DNA of 64,000 nt, taken from positions 13,767,296 through 13,831,295 of the forward strand of contig OX637292.1 in assembly GCA_951799445.1 (NCBI GenBank), read 5' to 3'. Source of the stretch: Pseudisothecium myosuroides. Taxonomy: Eukaryota > Streptophyta > Bryopsida > Hypnales > Lembophyllaceae. This document shows, in pieces, positions 58,801-64,000 of the stretch. Every line of letters begins with the position of its first letter. The stretch's first letter is position 1. The translations under genes were made by a program, and so were the position numbers. The notes under the pieces were generated by a model. That model worked only from the letters and a program-made list of their open reading frames with translations, was not told the DNA's origin and searched no databases.

Positions 58801-60048
58801 CTTCCACCGCATGGATGTCATTTGCAGTTCCTCATTTTCCGAGACCAACATGACCCCTACCTCTGAATCACTGAGAACGCGATCGTCGCAGGCTTCCTCC
58901 GGTAGGCAGACTTGTATCATTGCTCTTCCGAAGACTGAGAAATCGTCATTGAGAAGTTGGCAGTATTTATTCCTCCAAAGAGGTCTGTCCATGATGGGTA
59001 GCCCCGACTGCACGCCGTCCGAGTTCGCGTTGGATTCTCCACTACCTCCATGACCCCTAAAGTCGACCGCCTGAACAGAGCAGTCATTGCCGCTACTCGG
59101 ATAGCTGCCATCTACAGAGGTACTATAACCATGACCATTGTGAATTCCATGAGCAGATCCGCAGCATTGCCCGTCCGATGAGTAGAGCCTATCCTCTCGA
59201 TCGTCTTCATCCGATGCAGTGGCAGGAATCTGTTCATCGATCGAGTCCCCGAATTCCACGACTACATCGTTTGAGCTACCTCCACTCTCCGGGCTCCTAT
59301 CTAGCTGTGAGTGGATGAGATAGTCTCCTGTAATATCTGTCGGCTGGCAGCCGACATTCACGGTCGATGAACTAGGTGCCACGACCGGCCTCACCTTGTA
59401 TCCACTCCATAGAATTCTAAATCCCACACAGCGGTTCAGTGTCATGAATTCTGGAATCTCGCAGTAGGCATTTTGATCCTCGAACTCCTCGAGGACATGC
59501 AGAAGCTTGACGACGACGAAGAAGCTGTGTGGTACGCGGAAGCCATTCCAATATCCCTTCGGTGAGCATTCTACAATGGATCCCACACCAGCATACTGCA
59601 GGTCATTACCGACCATCATCAGAAGTACAACCTCCATATTGACAGAGAGTGACAGGAATTGCTGTATGGGTTTCCCGTCCGTGTTTCCATGTGTCGGCTG
59701 GCAGCCGACACCAACGGAAGATGACCCTTCCGACTCCGCATAAGGATAAATATTTTTTGCCTCCCATACAATCGACCTTCCTGCGCATTGCCGGAGGAAG
59801 TGCAAGTCTGCCTCCGGAAACGGAATGGGCATGTCGAGGTTCGATGGAACATCTATCACCCGAACGCAAACGAGGCATGGATCCTGCTGCACCACCTTCT
59901 CTACGACCGCCCTACCTGCGTAATATAGTCCTTCCAGTGTCAGCGCGACGACTGCTCCCTTCCGAATCTTCAACCTCCCAGAGCCTCCATTTCTTGTGAA
60001 TGCTTCAATTACAGTGGTATCCAGCCCCGGCTCATCAGATGATGTCAT
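55882..60048 (-). CDS. DUF7869-type transposase-like protein, 1316 aa (intact)
   Basis: Two exons, 60048-58114 and 57897-55882, joined in phase across a 216-bp intron (donor GTAAGT, acceptor CTTCAG). The start chosen is MTSSDEPG; an in-frame upstream ATG at 60177 would read through a palindrome. Residues 1-450 hold two diverged repeats (LYYAGRAVVEK and LQYAGVGSIVE) and a third domain, WRNKYCQLL onward. Next come a Cys-rich segment QKCCNLRCC and ANRDVCENAWCIIHGVSRSA, as in DUF7869 proteins. The second exon has IIHDKMD, LQLDNSAKDNKN and GHTHEDID, whose acidic residues are good candidates for a DDE/RNase H-type triad. The C-terminus (VPVWLGRVLE, EWWTP) looks like a small barrel. Three palindromes fall in coding frame as GCQPT. 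Transposase function is inferred from family, size and position in a TIR element. Confidence 0.8.
57898..58113 (-). repeat. Palindrome-bearing intron of the copy B transposase-like gene
   Basis: Two copies, TATCGGCCGGCAGCCGACA near 57,949 and TATCGGCTGGCAGCCGACA near 58,050, lie about 100 bp apart in an otherwise unrelated 216-bp intron. Confidence 0.8.
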
Positions 60049-60209
60049 GGTACACAATCTGAAATTAAAACCAGCGATGTCGAATCTCCTGTTCAGTTCA
60101 ATCGCGCTTCCCCTTGTCGGCTGGCAGCCGATACAACAATATCCATCACAGTAGACGACCTCATTGATGAGGATCACCTATTTTCTGAACATGAGACTGA
60201 CCTTGAGAT

Positions 60210-60413
60210 TGTGTCGGCTGGCAGCCGACACCTTGGACTGCATGGATATGAGAAGGACCTAAATCGAAACAGCTGAGGACCACTATAGCGGACAATATGA
60301 GCGCTGCAAATGACGATGACGCGTCTCAGACTGGATGAGAAACCATGGACGGATGAAAAAAGTGGATGAAATCGTAATGATTGCGCCTCCCGGCTGGCAG
60401 CCGTCACTTCAGT
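60210..60413. repeat. Upstream palindromes of copy B
   Basis: TGTCGGCTGGCAGCCGACA near 60,212 and an imperfect copy near 60,391, between the leftward start codon and the divergent promoter. Confidence 0.7.
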
Positions 60414-60545
60414 AGGGAGGGGGGTATACTCCCCTGATCACTTTCATTTCAGCTCATTTCTAACTCTCCACGCTCAGGATCAGTCTCTCTCTCTCTCTCG
60501 CGCTCTCTCACTCATGCTCTCGCTCTCTCTCGTTGTCTCTCCCAC
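60414..60545. promoter_or_regulatory. Putative divergent promoter of copy B
   Basis: GGGAGGGGGGTATACTCCCC followed by TGATCA and then a (TC)n tract at 60,481-60,545. It is the counterpart of 29697-29830 in copy A and lies between the divergent units. Confidence 0.55.
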
Positions 60546-60631
60546 AGTCTCCTTGTTTTCTGGTCCCACGGCTTGCAGCCGACACTCCTCGGGTCATATA
60601 GTATCCGCTCCCCCGCCGCCGCATTTTTTAG

Positions 60632-60767
60632 GTCAGCCGCTCCGCAGATTAGGTCAGCCGATATCAGATCTAGGGCAGCCGATACAATTGGAGGCAGTAG
60701 TGAGCAGACGACCTCACCAGCCGACAGGAGACGCAGAGCAGCCGACACGACTTCCCTGATCCAGAAG
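60632..60767 (+). repeat. Half-site cluster in the leader of the plus gene, copy B
   Basis: Five or more CAGCCG half-sites (three followed by ATA or ACA) immediately upstream of the exon 1 ATG, as in copy A. Confidence 0.6.
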
Positions 60768-63700
60768 ATGGCAACTGCCGATGCAGTCAGTGACAGGTAC
60801 CATTCAATCCCTGTATCGGCTGGCAGCCGATACAGTTTCCCCTTCCATGTTTTCCATGTTTGTATACGTTCGTTCATTGCACGAATTCTGTGTCGGCTGC
60901 CAGCCGACAGCATCAGCGCCTCCACTTTTTGTAGTCTGAATACATTATCGGCAGGCATTCAATATAGTTCATTTTGTTGTCATGAATTACCGGAACTTGT
61001 ATCGGCTGGCAGCCGATACATTGTACCCCCTTACCGTATCGGCTGCCAGCCGATACTATTATGTAGCACGCTGAACTCATGTCTTCTGTGTGCAGGAAAC
61101 CTACCCTGCTCTTAAGACTCCTCGGTGAACAGATTCCGAATTCCGGGATATGTTCCGACGGGATTTCACCACGCGCAACTTGGAAAGCAAGTCCAGCAAT
61201 TGAAGAGTGGGGCCTTTGCTGGAGGGAGTTGACTGACGGGATAGTCGAGATTGCGTGCTCGTACAAGATGAAGGGAAACATGGTCCCGGGCAAGGGGAAG
61301 GTCATGTCCGTTATGGCGGTCGGTGACGCTGTTCATGTCCTCATCTGTCTGCTCCCACTTGCGAATCCGGAAGGGGAAGCGGACTACATCGCGGTGGAGT
61401 TGCCCTTCGACAAATGCACGGAGGAGGTCTGTGGAAATATGGCGATGGCGATGGGCATGACATTCGAGAAGAACCATCCCGTGGATGCTGAGGACCTGGT
61501 GCAGGGATGGTATATTCTCAAAGCAGAAAGGGATGACCGTAATGCGCTTGCCATTCGGGACCTGCAGAAAGGAAAGAAGAAGGTGCCCTCCGCAAGAAAG
61601 AAGCCGTCCAGCACACCGACTGTGGAGGCGGAAACTGCTGTCGTGGAGGCGGGGTCACCGAGCAAACCCAAGAGGAAGGGGAAAGATCCCAAGAAGGCCT
61701 TCAAGATCACACTGGACGAGGCCCTACGTCGTGGGAATCACCTCACCACGAAGACAAAGGACAGCGAGGTGAACGCCATCTACGAGGCGTTGGACAAGGG
61801 GCTGGGGCATGCCTTCCCCTACAAGAAGCAACGTCTTCCGGGGGTCATCCAAGCTGACAGACTCCACATTGCACCAGATGATCTCAAGTACAGGAAGATC
61901 GCGAAGGACCGCCTGAAACAGGTATTGTAGCTCAAGATCTCTTCATTTGAACTGCCTTATATATAATATTCTACTTTTTATTCTATCGGCTGCCAGCCGA
62001 CACTTTGATGTAGGGTTTCTAATTGTCCAGGAAATCGTCATTGTAGGTGACAACGATGTATAAGGGATATGGGTCCATTCGAAAGAAGCCAGAAATCCAT
62101 GGAATTCCATTGAAGCGGAAGCCCTTGGAAACCGACAAAGGAATGGATGCTGTCATGGACAAGTGTCCCCTTGTGGGAGACACCACAACGGTGAACGGTG
62201 TTCCAGTGCCCTGGTGGAAAGCTCCTGATGTGCATTGGTACATCATTGGTGGTCAGCATACCGTTACAGCATGCCTCGAACTCGCCAAGAACTTCCCCGA
62301 TGGCTCGGACGCAAAGAAGGATCTTCTGGAATTTGAAGTCATTCCGGTTTGGGCGGAAGACGCGGACACTCTCGTCAGGGTTTCAAACGCCTTGAACTTG
62401 AACATCGCGGAGAAGGTGGCCAAGGAGACGTTCCGATCTTGTGCGGAAATGGGGAGACCGGCATGGGTGAAGGCGGGATGTCCGGAGCCACATCGCGGGG
62501 GTGGAAAACCGTCAACTGCGTTTGAGGTAGGCACTTCCGCTCAGCGTTCATTCTGATCATCGTATACGTAATGTGTGCACTAGTTCAAGACCTGCTTCTC
62601 AGTCGGCTGCCAGCCGATACAGATTCTCTTACAATTTCATGTTGTGAGTTGTGAGTCGTCTGTGTCTCTCAGCTGCCAGCCGATAGATCAGCCCGAGGTT
62701 CTGAATGTTGAGGACTTGCACTTCCGCAGGCAGCGAAGCTGAAGGTGATGGCGCACTTCGTGGAGGAGAAAGTGTCATCGAAGCTGCCCCTCATCTTCAT
62801 CAAGGAGAACACCTGGGAACTGTGGACGGAGGTGTTCGACGCGTGGGAGAATGGAGAGCTCATTGGAGATGACGGGACTCTTCCGATACAACTCGTCAAT
62901 CGGAAGCCGCTCACGCACATCACAAAGACGGATCTCACGCCGACTCTGGGGCTGCGTGATTCAGACCTCTGCGAACTGGCGGACGAGATTGTGGCCCTTT
63001 GCGTCAGCATCAAGAACACAGCCAAGGCAAGGGGCTCGGGAGTGATCACCCTGTACGACTGGTGCAAGGACAAAAAGCTGGACAGGGTGGTCATGAACGA
63101 GATCATGTGGCTCCGCGAGAAGTTTCCCCTCCCGTGTAAGGATGCGACCTGGGTGCCCTACTCAGACGAGGCATGGCAGAAACTCGCGGACAAGGAGGGG
63201 TACTCTCCGGGTGTCGTCAGAAACGTCTGGAAGGATGTCAAGAAGGTCACGGAGGGGAACACATGGCTGAACGGACGCGTCAACCCCATGAACCCGACCA
63301 CGGATAAGTCCACGGACGGAAAGGCGCCGGGGGTATTCTACACGACATTGACGAAGTACTCCACGGTTGCGGTTCCACAGGAGAACGTCGCAGGGAGTAG
63401 TTCAAACCTCAAGTATGAATGTCGCCTGGGACAGAACATCGACGACGTCCTGGATTCACTTCGGGAAAGCGCGGAGACAGACGGGCTGCAACCTACGGAC
63501 AAGAAGTTCTTTGTGCTCTTCGGGTATGCAAACGACGGGATTCCGTTGGGGATTAATAAGAGCGATTTCCAGGCCATCGCCAGATACGTCGAAATTCCCG
63601 GGGAGGAGGAAGGCCCGAACAACCCAGCACGCGATGGATATATTCCCCTCCCCATGCTCTTCATTGGGGGATCACGCTTCCGAGATTCGGTTGCATTGGC

Positions 63701-64000
63701 GTTGTTATCGTCATCGTCATCGTGGTACTTTCATACGGTCTATTACCAGCCATCTCCGCGGGGAGGCTTTAGGAGAGAAGAGATCGAGCCCAAGCCACTC
63801 GTCACACTCTCTCTCACCTTCCCCAAGCCAGATGACGGAGCGGAGCTATTTGGAGTCTTTAAGAGGATCACCGGGATCAACAAGCAGCTCGACTGGTATC
63901 AAGTGGATGTGGACGGGGAGGTCGACTGGAACGGAGGAATGTGTGGAGTGGGACATGGACTCCTAGAACGCTTGATGAAGCCCACGCTCAAGTCCAAGGA
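60768..64000 (+). CDS. ParB-like domain protein of the giant element, copy B (partial)
   Basis: Exons 60768-60796, 61096-61921, 62047-62526 and 62730 to beyond the window join in phase; at least 708 residues are visible without a stop. Exon 1 gives MATADAVSD and the start is fixed by the 29-nt exon shared with copy A. Exon 2 has an N-terminal domain of unknown type (AVGDAVHVLICLLP) and a basic linker KPKRKGKDPKK. The ParB/sulfiredoxin-like core starts at DRLHIAPDDLKYR, crosses into exon 3 (MYKGYGSIRKKPEI) and reaches HWYIIGGQHTVTA, in the place of the GERR/GxHR box. Helical sequence follows. Exon 4 (WVPYSDEAWQKL, DGEVDWNGGMCGVGHG) matches nothing I recognise except copy A. Bacterial ParB proteins bind CTP and act with palindromic parS sites; catalytic or binding activity here is untested. 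Confidence 0.7.
60797..61095 (+). repeat. Intron 1 of the ParB-like gene, with palindromes
   Basis: Perfect TATCGGCTGGCAGCCGATA at about 60,813 and 61,002, TATCGGCTGCCAGCCGATA at 61,037 and TGTCGGCTGCCAGCCGACA at 60,892, in a 299-bp intron. The copy A intron holds the same motif expanded to about 25 copies. Confidence 0.85.
61922..62046 (+). repeat. Intron 2 of the ParB-like gene, one palindrome
   Basis: A 125-bp intron with TATCGGCTGCCAGCCGACA near 61,984. The copy A intron (32188-32328) also holds palindrome copies. Confidence 0.8.
62527..62729 (+). repeat. Intron 3 of the ParB-like gene, two palindromes
   Basis: A 203-bp intron with GTCGGCTGCCAGCCGATAC near 62,603 and a degenerate copy near 62,671. 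The copy A intron (32800-33011) also holds two or three. Confidence 0.8.

Larger units (their letters stand above)
54957..64000. mobile_element. Giant palindrome-rich DNA element, copy B (right end outside window)
   Basis: Begins AACCCATATTTAACTAATTA, matching the left terminal repeat of copy A with few changes, including the inner AATTATGGACAA. Gene order and direction match copy A, but reading frames are intact and palindromes mostly perfect, so this copy is younger or better conserved. It has no LTR insertion. If it is like copy A, about 7-8 kb more, with the HAD-like modules and right terminus, should follow. Confidence 0.75.

Noticed and set aside
25886..62729. Palindromes as a CRISPR array or as tRNA-like genes
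   Set aside because: Spacing is irregular, sites are dispersed in both introns and exons, no cas-like genes are present, and the sites are too short for tRNA.

Overview
This window looks like nuclear DNA of a land plant, more likely a seed-free lineage than a flowering plant, although the species cannot be fixed from sequence alone. The grounds are a TOPLESS-type WD40 gene with eight in-phase exons, an RNF216-like RBR E3 ligase gene with plant-style introns, TTTAGGG-type repeats, and long AT-rich stretches packed with Stowaway-, Tourist- and TTAA-type non-autonomous DNA elements. I saw no tRNA, rRNA, CRISPR or prokaryote-style operon.

Layout. 0.7-2.7 kb (minus): 5' part of an RNF216-like E3 ligase gene. 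4.4-18.07 kb: AT-rich DNA with small DNA elements. 18,077-38,400: a giant DNA element (copy A, 20.3 kb) with terminal inverted repeats and a 4-bp GCAG target duplication, inserted inside an older TTAA-family element; a 5.0-kb solo LTR sits in it. 38.4-40.9 kb: small elements. 40,921-43,984 (minus): an intact 498-aa chimeric gene with an F-box-like N-terminus and the C-terminal WD40 propeller of TOPLESS. 45.4-54.9 kb: nested MITEs, a decayed Tc1/mariner transposase and TTAA elements. 54,957 to the window end: a second, intact copy of the giant element (copy B), cut off by the window.

The giant element is the main result. Both copies have two divergent transcription units around a shared promoter containing a GTATAC palindrome and a CT-rich leader. 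The minus unit encodes a 1316-aa protein (copy B) with a DUF7869-type, DDE-transposase-like domain. The plus unit encodes a multi-exon protein with a ParB/sulfiredoxin-fold-like domain, followed in copy A by two NIF/FCP1-like HAD modules. Throughout the element, and nowhere else in the window, lie dozens of copies of one odd-length palindrome, TATCGGCTGSCAGCCGATA (S = G or C) and its TGT...ACA variant. It sits in nearly every intron, in the leader as half-sites, in the divergent promoter, near the ends, and in frame inside exons. Symmetrically double-substituted variants suggest that dyad symmetry is retained. A ParB-like protein together with many dispersed palindromes suggests, as a hypothesis only, a parS-like or transposase-binding site system.

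Copy A is decayed (nonsense codons, frameshifts, LTR insertion). Copy B reads open over everything visible and could be autonomous.
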